A stretch of 12,957 bases of DNA from Rikenellaceae bacterium. Its GTDB lineage: Bacteria > Bacteroidota > Bacteroidia > Bacteroidales > UBA932. Position numbers and translations under genes: made by a program. Location of the stretch: assembly GCA_003513895.1 (NCBI GenBank), contig DOSU01000008.1, positions 27,864-40,820 of the forward strand, in the 5' to 3' direction. This document shows positions 6,521-12,957 of this stretch, one piece after another; positions within the stretch are counted from its first letter, which is position 1; the number at the start of each line of letters is the position of its first letter. The notes below the pieces were generated by a model. The model had not been told where the DNA came from, made no database searches, and was given only the letters and a program-made list of their open reading frames with translations.

Positions 6521-7463
6521 AAAAACAATATATCTGGAAGAAATTGATCCTGTAGACATATATGGAGTTAACAATAAACTTTTTGACCTCCTCACCGGCT
6601 TCTTTCCAAACATGAAGGTAGTCGCAAGAGGATCGGAAATCTCATTGAGGGGAAGTATCTCCGATGTGAAAAAATTTGAAGAGAAAATTGAGATCCTCAT
6701 TGAGAAAAGACTTCTTAAATCGCGGCTCAACGAAGACGACATCAACAGTTTGTTCGATGATTCTCCCAAAGGGGATGGTACAGAAACTACAGATAAGGAC
6801 GTAATTGTCTATGGAAACGAAGGCAGAATAATTCGTGCACGCACTAAAAATCAGAGGAAACTTGTAGAGAGTTACTATAATAACGACCTGATTTTTGCCA
6901 TAGGCCCGGCCGGAACAGGCAAGACATATACTGCAATTGCATTGGCAGTACGCGCTTTAAAAAACAAAGAGGTCAAAAAACTGATTTTGACCCGTCCTGC
7001 AGTAGAAGCCGGCGAAAGACTGGGATTTTTACCCGGTGATTTGCGTGAAAAACTGGATCCGTATCTCCAGCCTCTCTATGACGCCCTACGTGATATGATT
7101 CCTTCAAAAAAACTGGAAATGCTAATTGAAGACGGCACCATCCAAATTGCTCCGCTGGCATATATGAGAGGACGCACGCTTGAAAGTGCTTTTGTGATTC
7201 TGGACGAAGCCCAAAATACAACATATGGCCAGCTAAAAATGTTTCTGACCAGGATGGGCGGGAATTCAAAATTTGTTGTAACAGGAGATGCCACTCAAAT
7301 AGACCTTCCGCATAAATCGGATTCCGGTCTCATTAAAGGAGTCGAGCTGCTTGGAAAAATAAAGGGTGTATGCCGGATTGACTTTGGGAAGGAAGACATT
7401 GTCCGTCACAAACTAGTCTCAAAAATCGTTCAGGCTTTTGACAAACACGAAGCCGGGCAGTAA
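6513..7463 (+). CDS. PhoH-family P-loop ATPase
   Basis: A 316-aa cytosolic ATPase of the PhoH/YbeZ type. An N-terminal KH-like segment (about 15-75) is followed by the ATPase domain with Walker A GPAGTGKT (131-138), the family motif TRPAVEAGERLGFLPGD (160-176), LDPYLQPLYDAL, and Walker B with DEAQN (FVILDEAQN, 227-235). The sensor-like VVTGDATQIDLP (255-266) is also present. YbeZ works with the endoribonuclease YbeY in rRNA maturation and RNA quality control in E. coli. No ybeY is seen here. There is no PIN domain, so it is the housekeeping form rather than the toxin-linked PhoH2 fusion. The ATG lies inside the last codons of capA (overlap 6513-6520), which suggests translational coupling. 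Its stop directly abuts the stop of the opposing amidohydrolase gene. Confidence 0.94.
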   Translation: MIEKTIYLEEIDPVDIYGVNNKLFDLLTGFFPNMKVVARGSEISLRGSISDVKKFEEKIEILIEKRLLKSRLNEDDINSLFDDSPKGDGTETTDKDVIVYGNEGRIIRARTKNQRKLVESYYNNDLIFAIGPAGTGKTYTAIALAVRALKNKEVKKLILTRPAVEAGERLGFLPGDLREKLDPYLQPLYDALRDMIPSKKLEMLIEDGTIQIAPLAYMRGRTLESAFVILDEAQNTTYGQLKMFLTRMGGNSKFVVTGDATQIDLPHKSDSGLIKGVELLGKIKGVCRIDFGKEDIVRHKLVSKIVQAFDKHEAGQ

Positions 7464-9083
7464 TTATAAAATTACCCCGCCTAGCTTACCTGTTGGGTTA
7501 CCCTCTTTTATCGTATAGACGCCATTCACAAACACATGCTCAATTCCCTTCGCAAACTGATGAGGGCTAGCGAATGTAGCTGTATCTATAATCTTTTCGG
7601 AATCGAAAACTACAACATCGGCATGGTAGCCAATTTCCAGTAATCCTCTTTTCTTTAGACCAAGTCTTGATGCAGGAAGCGCTGTAGCCTTGTGGACGGC
7701 TTCTGAAAGCGACATTAACTTTTCGTCCCGGCAATACTTGCCAAAGAATCTCGGAAATGTGCCGTACGAACGGGGGTGTGGCATCGATTCCCCAAGTATC
7801 CCAGTTGGAGAATAGACGCTTCCGTCGGATGCAGGCATACCCAGTGGATGGGAAAGAAATAGTTTTACATTCTCTTCTCTCATTGCAAAACCAATAATAT
7901 CGACATTTACGTTTTCTTCAATAAGAAGCTCACGTATAAAATCCCATGAATTTACTGATGTCAGTTTGGCGCACTCCTCTACATTGAGTCCAATAAACCT
8001 CTTGTTCTGAGGTTGGCGGCATGAAGTAACAACCACATTCTGCGGCCCGCCCAGCCTCTCTATTCTCGACATTGCATAATCGCCGATTTTTTTTGATTGC
8101 CCGGGATCTCTCAGGCGTGCAATTATCTCCTCTTTTGTTCCCTGCCTGTCGTTAATTGGAATAAATGTGGACATTCCTGTAGAAAAAGCGATGTAAGGGT
8201 ATCTGTCAAAAGCAATATCCAATCCTGCTTTTTGCGCCTTCTCAATCCGTTTTAGAAGATCCGGAGCCTTATGCCAGTTGGCCGCATTTTGTGCCTTCAG
8301 GTGAGAAATCTGCAACTTAACTCTGGCTCCTGTTGCTATGCGTATAGCCTCATCGAGCGCTGCTTCCACTCTGTCATCTTCATTTCTCATATGTATTGCA
8401 AACAGTCCGTTGTGTTTTGCAACAACTTTGCAGAGTTCTGTAATCTCTTTTTCAGAGGCATATGAGCCGGGAGTATATTCAAGTCCGCAGGTAATTCCGG
8501 CGGCTCCCATCTCCATTTGTTCATCGATATAACGCTTCATTGCTTTAAGCTGACCGGCTGTCGCAGGAACATTGTTGTCCCCGACGAAGCGTGAGCGCAG
8601 AGAACCCTGTCCCAGAAAAGTACCGTAATTAATTCCTCTTCCGCTGCTTTTAATCTCATCAAAGAAAACCCCTGTGTTCTCCCATCTTTTTGACGGGAAC
8701 GGACTGTCGCCACAGTTCCCTCCAATATCCAAAGTAACTCCCTGATAAATTTTACTGTCGCCCAAAGGGGCATCCAAAAGGTTTGAATCTGTGTGGGTAT
8801 GTATATCAATAAAACCCGGGCTCACTGCCTTTCCCCCTGCATTAACAGTAACATCTGCACTCTCGCCTAAGTCGCCTATGGCAGATATTTTTCCGTTCTT
8901 TATGCCAAGGTCACCTCTCACTGGTTCACGGAGATTTCCGGAATAAATAACTCCATTCTTAATTATTGTGTCGAAGCGATTGTTTACCCTGATGTTCGCC
9001 AGACCTTCAAAACCAAACCCCAAAGCTGCACCTGCAAGCAGGGAGCTTTTGATGAATCCTCTTCGTGAAATTTTATTTGCCAT
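7464..9083 (-). CDS. Tat-exported D-aminoacylase / N-acyl-D-amino-acid deacylase family amidohydrolase
   Basis: A 539-aa amidohydrolase-superfamily enzyme. The N-terminus carries a twin-arginine signal (SRRGFIK, residues 6-12, then a Gly/Ala hydrophobic stretch), so it should be exported folded, with metal loaded. The TIM-barrel metal sites match the D-aminoacylase type: H95 and H97 in FIDIHTHTD, the bridging-type Cys C124 in GGNCG, H231 in AIHMRNE, H261 in SHLKAQ, and the catalytic Asp D420 in PASDGS. The C-terminal ADVVVFD and a final GV-TIKEG-PTGKLGGVIL end are typical. Characterised relatives hydrolyse N-acyl-D-amino acids; others in the group act as dihydroorotase-like or dipeptidase-like enzymes. 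A role in recycling D-amino-acid derivatives in the periplasm is inferred. It starts 7 bases after apbE and is probably co-transcribed with it. Confidence 0.92.
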   Translation of the reverse strand: MANKISRRGFIKSSLLAGAALGFGFEGLANIRVNNRFDTIIKNGVIYSGNLREPVRGDLGIKNGKISAIGDLGESADVTVNAGGKAVSPGFIDIHTHTDSNLLDAPLGDSKIYQGVTLDIGGNCGDSPFPSKRWENTGVFFDEIKSSGRGINYGTFLGQGSLRSRFVGDNNVPATAGQLKAMKRYIDEQMEMGAAGITCGLEYTPGSYASEKEITELCKVVAKHNGLFAIHMRNEDDRVEAALDEAIRIATGARVKLQISHLKAQNAANWHKAPDLLKRIEKAQKAGLDIAFDRYPYIAFSTGMSTFIPINDRQGTKEEIIARLRDPGQSKKIGDYAMSRIERLGGPQNVVVTSCRQPQNKRFIGLNVEECAKLTSVNSWDFIRELLIEENVNVDIIGFAMREENVKLFLSHPLGMPASDGSVYSPTGILGESMPHPRSYGTFPRFFGKYCRDEKLMSLSEAVHKATALPASRLGLKKRGLLEIGYHADVVVFDSEKIIDTATFASPHQFAKGIEHVFVNGVYTIKEGNPTGKLGGVIL

Positions 9084-9090
9084 GGAATTA

Positions 9091-10107
9091 TTAATTATTG
9101 TTTTTTCTTATTTCAATTCCCGGAGTGGAGAAAACCCTGAACTCTCCATTCTCGCCATATACCAGATAACCCTCAATTTCCGGATTTGATGCAAGTATCT
9201 CTTTTGCCTTTTCAAGACCAACAACCATAAAATAGGTTGCATATGCATCTGCAGTCATTGCATCTTTTGCTATTATTGTTGCACTCAGCAGATTTTGCTT
9301 TGCGGGGAATCCTGTTTTTGGGTCTAAGGTATGTGAATATACTTTATCTCCCTCTTTATAAAACTTGCGGTAATTGCCGGAAGTAGCAAGCCCCCTGTTG
9401 GAAAGATTGAGAATGTCCTGAATTTGCTCTCCCTGAATCATATTCCCTTCAACCGGTTTATCTATTGCCACGCTCCACTCTTTTCCCTTTGGGTTTAATC
9501 CTTTGCAAAAAATCTCACCGCCAACTTCAATCAGATAATTTTCAACTCCTCTCTTGTCAAATTCTGCTGCGATAACATCTGAGGTATATCCCTGTGCAAT
9601 TGCATTCATATTGAGAGTAACTCTCGGGTCGCTTTTCTTTACGACTCCGTTTTCGAGCCAAACCTTGTCCATCCCTACAAATGCAAGAATCGAATCGACC
9701 ATATGCTGTGTAACATCCTTTTTTTCCTTGGCACCAAAGCCCCAAACATCAAAAAGCGGAGCAGCAGATATGTCAAAGTTTCCTCCGCTCAGGTCGTAAA
9801 ACTCCCTGGAGCGATTGAAAACATTAATGAAAAGTGAATCGGGGAATGTCTCTTCGTTTCTGTTTATCCGGGAAATAATTGATTCGGGCCTGTACACGGA
9901 TACCGATGAGTCCACTCTTTCCAGGATTTCGGCAACAAGAGAGTTTAAAGTATCTCCTCCTTTATATGAATAGACTATATGATAAGTCGTTCCCTGAGTA
10001 AAACCGTCAATGGTTTTATAGTCATTTTTCTTGTCGCAGGATGTCGTTAAAAGCAGTATTGAAAGTACTGCCGGAAAAAAGAATTTCAAAGTATTGCAAA
10101 AATTCAT
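9091..10107 (-). CDS. apbE: FAD:protein FMN transferase, lipoprotein form
   Basis: ApbE covalently attaches FMN from FAD to Thr/Ser of exported flavoproteins such as Nqr/Rnf subunits. I take the ATG at 10107 as the start (338 aa). An in-frame GTG at 10128 would add seven residues, but a -7-like element overlaps it and would place the transcript start at or below that GTG. From the ATG, the leader has a hydrophobic run (F9-L20) ending LLLTTSC, with C24 lipidated by a relaxed lipobox. Family motifs are present: GTTYHIVY, NMNAIAQGY (166-174), the EVGGEIFCKG loop (194-203), SHTLDPKTGFP (258-268) and MTADAYAT (284-291) with the metal-ligand Asp D287. It is the first gene of a two-gene leftward unit. 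No obvious flavinylation target is encoded in the window. Confidence 0.94.
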   Translation of the reverse strand: MNFCNTLKFFFPAVLSILLLTTSCDKKNDYKTIDGFTQGTTYHIVYSYKGGDTLNSLVAEILERVDSSVSVYRPESIISRINRNEETFPDSLFINVFNRSREFYDLSGGNFDISAAPLFDVWGFGAKEKKDVTQHMVDSILAFVGMDKVWLENGVVKKSDPRVTLNMNAIAQGYTSDVIAAEFDKRGVENYLIEVGGEIFCKGLNPKGKEWSVAIDKPVEGNMIQGEQIQDILNLSNRGLATSGNYRKFYKEGDKVYSHTLDPKTGFPAKQNLLSATIIAKDAMTADAYATYFMVVGLEKAKEILASNPEIEGYLVYGENGEFRVFSTPGIEIRKNNN

Positions 10108-10120
10108 GGCCGTTGCATAG

Positions 10121-10155
10121 TTTGGCACAAATTTAGAATAAAAAATATATCTTTG
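10121..10155 (+). promoter_or_regulatory. Candidate Bacteroidota promoter for the FISUMP lipoprotein gene
   Basis: TTTG at 10121-10124 and TATCTTTG at 10148-10155 form a -33/-7 pair in the Bacteroidota style (TTTG ... TAnnTTTG). The 23-base spacer is at the long end of what is usual. The -7 lies 30 bases before the ATG at 10186. The region overlaps the apbE -7 element on the other strand, making this a very tight divergent promoter. Confidence 0.5.
10128..10135 (-). promoter_or_regulatory. Candidate -7 element for apbE; helps choose its start
   Basis: On the minus strand this reads TAAATTTG, matching TAnnTTTG. It overlaps the first base of the upstream GTG start candidate for apbE (10128-10126). 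If used, transcription would begin roughly 4-8 bases further on, within 10120-10124, so only the ATG at 10107 could be translated, with a leader of about 15 bases. No good -33 box is visible. Confidence 0.4.
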
Positions 10156-10185
10156 TGAGTTAAATGTGAATAGATAATATATAAT

Positions 10186-11169
10186 ATGAGAGAATTTTCC
10201 AGGCTTTTTCTTCCTTTAGTTTTGTTGATTGTTGCTGTTGGCCTATCCTGCAAGAAAGACGATGATACTACAACTAACCTTTACATGTCAGGCTCTCTTT
10301 CCACAAATGTTCCATCCCATTTGATTTCCGGTAAAACATTACAGCTGGAAGCCAGCGGTATTACTTTTCCTACCGACAGCCTCACATACAAATGGACTAC
10401 AATGGGATTCGATGTAGATTCTCTTTTCGGAACCACAGGAACAATAATTGTTCCCGACTCAGTGGGCAATTATGAAGTTATCCTAAAAGTTACTCACCCT
10501 CGTTATACAGCAGTACAGTTAGTTAAAAATGTTATTGTTTTTAATCCGGATTCCCCTGAAAGTTTCAGCGGTGTTGTTAAGGGCGATAAGTTTATCACAG
10601 ACAGCCGGGACGGGCAAAAATACTATTACAGCACCATTGGCAACACAGACTGGTTTAATACAAACCTCAATTGGGCAGGCGCCGGCAAACATTATAACAA
10701 CGTTGAAGCATTAGGCGTTATCTTCGGAAGATTATACACCTGGACAGAGACAACCCAGAACATTTGCCCTCAGGGGTGGAAAGTCCCTTCAAACGAAGAT
10801 TGGGAACAACTTGCAAAACAGGCAAACGGAGGAGTTACTCTTCCATTCGACAGTTCGTGGCCAAGAGTTGGAGAAAAGCTTACTGTAACGGCATTATTAA
10901 ACTCTGTAAACATATGGAAATACAGTCCTAACAACATTAAAACCAATATGTTTAACTGGAACGCACTCCCCGGCGGAAGTGCCCTTAATACACTTAAAAA
11001 CTTTGTAAATATCAATCAATACGGAATGTGGTGGTCGGCAACGGAAAGAGATTCAAAAGACGCCTATTACCGTTACATACATTTTGACGGCCCCGATTTT
11101 CCATACAGCTATGCCGCCAAGCAAACATTCGGAGCATCTGTAAGGTGTGTCCGTGTCAACAATCTTTAA
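10186..11169 (+). CDS. FISUMP-domain lipoprotein
   Basis: A 327-aa predicted surface or outer-membrane lipoprotein. The leader ends at VGLSC with C22 as lipidation site, followed by KKDDD, the charged tail often seen after the Cys in exported Bacteroidota lipoproteins. Residues about 32-120 form a beta-rich Ig/PKD-like domain (LTYKWTTMGFDVDSLFG, then NYEVILKVTHP). Residues about 135-325 are the Fibrobacter succinogenes major paralogous (FISUMP) domain. Its hallmarks are DSRDGQKYYYSTIGNTDWFNTNL, YTWTETTQNICPQGWKVPSNEDWEQL, LPGG and MWWSAT, and the end SVRCVRV. FISUMP proteins are common, multi-copy surface proteins whose function is largely unknown. LemA follows after 18 bases, so they may share a transcript. 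Function beyond surface display is not inferred. Confidence 0.92.
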   Translation: MREFSRLFLPLVLLIVAVGLSCKKDDDTTTNLYMSGSLSTNVPSHLISGKTLQLEASGITFPTDSLTYKWTTMGFDVDSLFGTTGTIIVPDSVGNYEVILKVTHPRYTAVQLVKNVIVFNPDSPESFSGVVKGDKFITDSRDGQKYYYSTIGNTDWFNTNLNWAGAGKHYNNVEALGVIFGRLYTWTETTQNICPQGWKVPSNEDWEQLAKQANGGVTLPFDSSWPRVGEKLTVTALLNSVNIWKYSPNNIKTNMFNWNALPGGSALNTLKNFVNINQYGMWWSATERDSKDAYYRYIHFDGPDFPYSYAAKQTFGASVRCVRVNNL

Positions 11170-11187
11170 CCACTAAAACTAACAAAT

Positions 11188-11784
11188 ATGAAATTTTCAA
11201 AAGGTCTGATTACTCTGCTGGTATTACTGGCAGTAGTGTTTTTTATCTTTGTATGGGCAAAGGGTGCATTTAACTCTATGGTTTCTCACGAAGAGCAGGT
11301 AACTTCTGCATGGTCGCAAGTTGAAAATGTATACCAAAGAAGAGCCGATCTTATTCCTAATCTGGTTTCTACTGTAAAAGGATATGCTGCACACGAAAGA
11401 GAAACTCTCGAAGCAGTTATAAATGCAAGAGCTAAAGCTACTCAAACAACTATAGATCCTACAAACATGACACCTGAGAGCTTAAGCAAGTTTCAGGCTG
11501 CTCAGGGCGAACTTAGCAGTGCTATAGGCCGCCTTATGGTTGTTGTTGAACAATATCCCGACCTCAAGGCAAATCAGAACTTCCTGGAACTGCAGGCGCA
11601 GCTGGAAGGAACTGAAAACAGGATCACTGTTGAGAGACAAAAATTCAACGATACTGCCAAAAACTACAATACCTACATCAGGCAATTTCCCAGAAATATC
11701 CTTGCAGGAATATTCGGTTTTGAGAGAAAAGCATATTTTGAAGCTCAGGCCGGAGCAGAAATTGTCCCTAAAGTTGAATTTTAG
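11188..11784 (+). CDS. lemA: LemA-family membrane protein
   Basis: A 198-aa LemA protein, normal length. It has one N-terminal transmembrane segment (about residues 5-24, GLITLLVLLAVVFFIFVWAKG) with the rest predicted outside the membrane as a long helical bundle. Family signatures are clear: AWSQVENVYQRRADLIPNLV (41-60), VKGYAAHERETLEAV, the Leu/Gln-rich LELQAQLEGTENRITVERQKFND span, and YNTYIRQFPRNILAGIFGF near the C-terminus. LemA has no settled biochemical activity. In many bacteria it is encoded next to TPM-domain proteins, as here, and is thought to act at the envelope. It is followed 2 bases later by a TPM gene. Confidence 0.95.
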   Translation: MKFSKGLITLLVLLAVVFFIFVWAKGAFNSMVSHEEQVTSAWSQVENVYQRRADLIPNLVSTVKGYAAHERETLEAVINARAKATQTTIDPTNMTPESLSKFQAAQGELSSAIGRLMVVVEQYPDLKANQNFLELQAQLEGTENRITVERQKFNDTAKNYNTYIRQFPRNILAGIFGFERKAYFEAQAGAEIVPKVEF

Positions 11785-11786
11785 CC

Positions 11787-12224
11787 GTGAAGTCACAAGC
11801 CTTTATTTCGAAGGCAGACACGGAACAAATTGTTAAGGCAATAGAGTCTGCCGAACTCAACACTTCAGGTGAAATTAGAGTTCACATAGAGGGGCTATGC
11901 CCTGCAGACCCTGTAAGCAGGGCTGTTTATATCTTTAATAAAATAAAGATGTACAAAACTCAAGAGCGAAACGGAGTGCTTATTTATATTGCATACAAAT
12001 CAAAAAAGTTTGCGATTATTGGCGATACCGGCATTAACGCTGTTGTTCCTCCCGATTTCTGGAATGGAGTAAAAGAGTCTCTCGGCGAATATCTCCGCAA
12101 AGGAGAGGTTGCCGGGGGAATCTCTGTTGCCATAGAAATGGCAGGGGAAAATCTAAAGAAGTTCTTTCCCTATAAATCCGACGATAAAAACGAACAGAGC
12201 AATGAGATTTCCTTTGGTGAATAG
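11787..12224 (+). CDS. TPM-domain protein, cytosolic form without leader
   Basis: A 145-aa protein with a TPM (TLP18.3/Psb32/MOLO-1) domain over most of its length. Visible features are the helix IVKAIESAELNTSGEIRVHIEG (15-36), the middle strand RNGVLIYIAYKSKKFAIIGDTGI (61-83), and GGISVAIEMAGENLKKFFP (110-128). It starts at GTG (11787), only 2 bases after the lemA stop. There is no better in-frame ATG, since the first internal Met is M55, inside the domain. It has no signal peptide or membrane segment, unlike the next gene, so it is expected to stay in the cytosol or peripheral to the membrane. The last 23 bases overlap the start of the following TPM gene. TPM proteins have been linked to acid phosphatase activity in a few cases, but function here is unknown. 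Confidence 0.88.
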   Translation: MKSQAFISKADTEQIVKAIESAELNTSGEIRVHIEGLCPADPVSRAVYIFNKIKMYKTQERNGVLIYIAYKSKKFAIIGDTGINAVVPPDFWNGVKESLGEYLRKGEVAGGISVAIEMAGENLKKFFPYKSDDKNEQSNEISFGE

Positions 12225-12957
12225 ACTGATACTAATAATTGCAGCCATCACCCTTACAGTTTCGGGGATCATGGCTCAGATACCTCAAAGGCCTCAGCCA
12301 CAAAGGCTGGTAAACGACTTGGCATCTCTCTTCTCTGCCGAACAGGTAAACGAACTTGAAGGCAAACTGGTAGATTTTTCCAATAAAACATCAAACCAAA
12401 TTGTTATTTTAACGGTAAATTCTCTTGAAGGGATTGATAAATCACAATTTGCCTACAGTATTGGAGAGCAGTGGGGCGTTGGACAGTCAAAATTCGATAA
12501 TGGCGTTGTTATCCTTATAAAGCCAAAACTCGGAAACGAAAAAGGTGAAGCGTTTGTCGCTTCGGGATATGGTCTGGAGGGTGCACTCCCCGATGCTATT
12601 TGCAAAAGAATTGTCGAAAACGAGATGATTCCTGCTTTTCGCAACAATGACTACTTTGGAGGTGTTTCAAAGGCGCTTAATGTAATTATGCCTATTGCTG
12701 CCGGAGAGTTTACTTCAGAAGAGTATGCTGCGAAAACAGGAAAAGGCGGGTTTGCTCCTTTCATAGGGATTATAATTTTTATAATCATTATGACTATCCT
12801 TTCTGCTTTAAGCAAAAAAGGAGGAGGAAGCAACAACATCGGAGGTGGCGGAAAAAGAGGTCCCGGTATGCTTGAATTGCTTTTACTTGGTTCTCTGTTG
12901 TCCGGAGGTGGCCGGTCGTCAGGAGGCTTTGGGGGTGGCTTTGGTGGCGGTGGCGGA
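12202..12957 (+). CDS. TPM-domain protein with glycine-rich tail, C-terminus cut by the window edge
   Basis: Reading from the ATG at 12202 in frame gives 252 codons with no stop before the window ends. It is a YgcG-like protein. The signal peptide is about 1-25 (core LILIIAAITLTVSGIMA, cleavage before Q26). The TPM domain is about 31-170, with LVNDLASLFS at its start, NQIVILTVNSLEG, WGVGQSKFDNGVVILIKP and FVASGYGLEGALPDA, which carries the family's G.G.EG..PD signature. One transmembrane segment (about 186-204) follows. A low-complexity Gly/Ser tail from about 207 contains repeated Gly-Gly-Gly and Phe-Gly motifs, and a hydrophobic LELLLLGSLLS patch. The domain is therefore exported and membrane-anchored, with the Gly-rich tail inside. 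It overlaps the upstream TPM gene by 23 bases in a different frame, suggesting coupled translation. The ending is not visible. Confidence 0.9.
   Translation, partial: MRFPLVNRLILIIAAITLTVSGIMAQIPQRPQPQRLVNDLASLFSAEQVNELEGKLVDFSNKTSNQIVILTVNSLEGIDKSQFAYSIGEQWGVGQSKFDNGVVILIKPKLGNEKGEAFVASGYGLEGALPDAICKRIVENEMIPAFRNNDYFGGVSKALNVIMPIAAGEFTSEEYAAKTGKGGFAPFIGIIIFIIIMTILSALSKKGGGSNNIGGGGKRGPGMLELLLLGSLLSGGGRSSGGFGGGFGGGGG

Noticed and set aside
6513..7463. PhoH as part of a toxin-antitoxin or defence module
   Set aside because: No PIN domain and no small antitoxin gene next to it; the sequence is the housekeeping PhoH/YbeZ type.
7461..7475. AT-rich imperfect palindrome at the phoH/amidohydrolase junction as a terminator
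   Set aside because: The stem would be short and purely A-T, with no GC-rich hairpin followed by a T-run on either strand.
12830..12957. Repetitive G-rich DNA at the right edge, possibly a repeat element
   Set aside because: It is in-frame coding sequence for the Gly-rich tail typical of exported TPM proteins, not an independent DNA repeat.

Overview
The window looks like a piece of a Bacteroidota chromosome, most likely Bacteroidales or a close relative. The evidence is a FISUMP-domain lipoprotein, lipoproteins with short hydrophobic leaders and a terminal Cys, a TonB C-terminal domain on a secreted enzyme, A-rich rather than Shine-Dalgarno leaders, and copies of the Bacteroidota -7 element TAnnTTTG in the main non-coding gaps. 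Composition is moderate to AT-rich and even along the window. Coding density is very high: the longest gene-free stretch is about 110 bases. I see no tRNA, rRNA, insertion sequence, prophage gene, CRISPR array or defence system.

Region 1 (1-4005, minus strand) is a tightly packed probable operon. In transcription order it encodes a SPOR-domain lipoprotein, the glycine-cleavage aminomethyltransferase GcvT, a stand-alone PAS-domain protein, a VOC/glyoxalase-like metalloenzyme, a secreted M28 peptidase carrying a C-terminal TonB domain, and the 5' end of leuS, which runs off the left edge. Gaps are 2-13 bases until leuS, which has a 41-base gap and a possible promoter of its own.

Region 2 (4115-7463, plus strand) diverges from region 1. 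It holds a DUF389/TIGR00341 membrane protein, a CapA-family protein starting at TTG three bases after the previous stop, and a PhoH-family ATPase overlapping capA by eight bases.

Region 3 (7464-10107, minus strand) converges on phoH with no base between the two stop codons. It is a two-gene unit: a lipoprotein FAD:protein FMN transferase (ApbE), then a Tat-exported D-aminoacylase-type amidohydrolase.

Region 4 (10186-12957, plus strand) diverges from apbE. It holds a FISUMP lipoprotein, then the common LemA / TPM-domain pair, here LemA, a cytosolic TPM protein, and a secreted or membrane-tethered TPM protein with a glycine-rich tail that is cut by the right edge.

Most of the window is ordinary core and envelope-related content. 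The items most worth a second look are the M28-TonB_C fusion, the orphan PAS protein next to gcvT, the same-frame one-stop junction between the DUF389 gene and capA, and promoter evidence that moves the apbE start. I found no convincing new multi-gene system.
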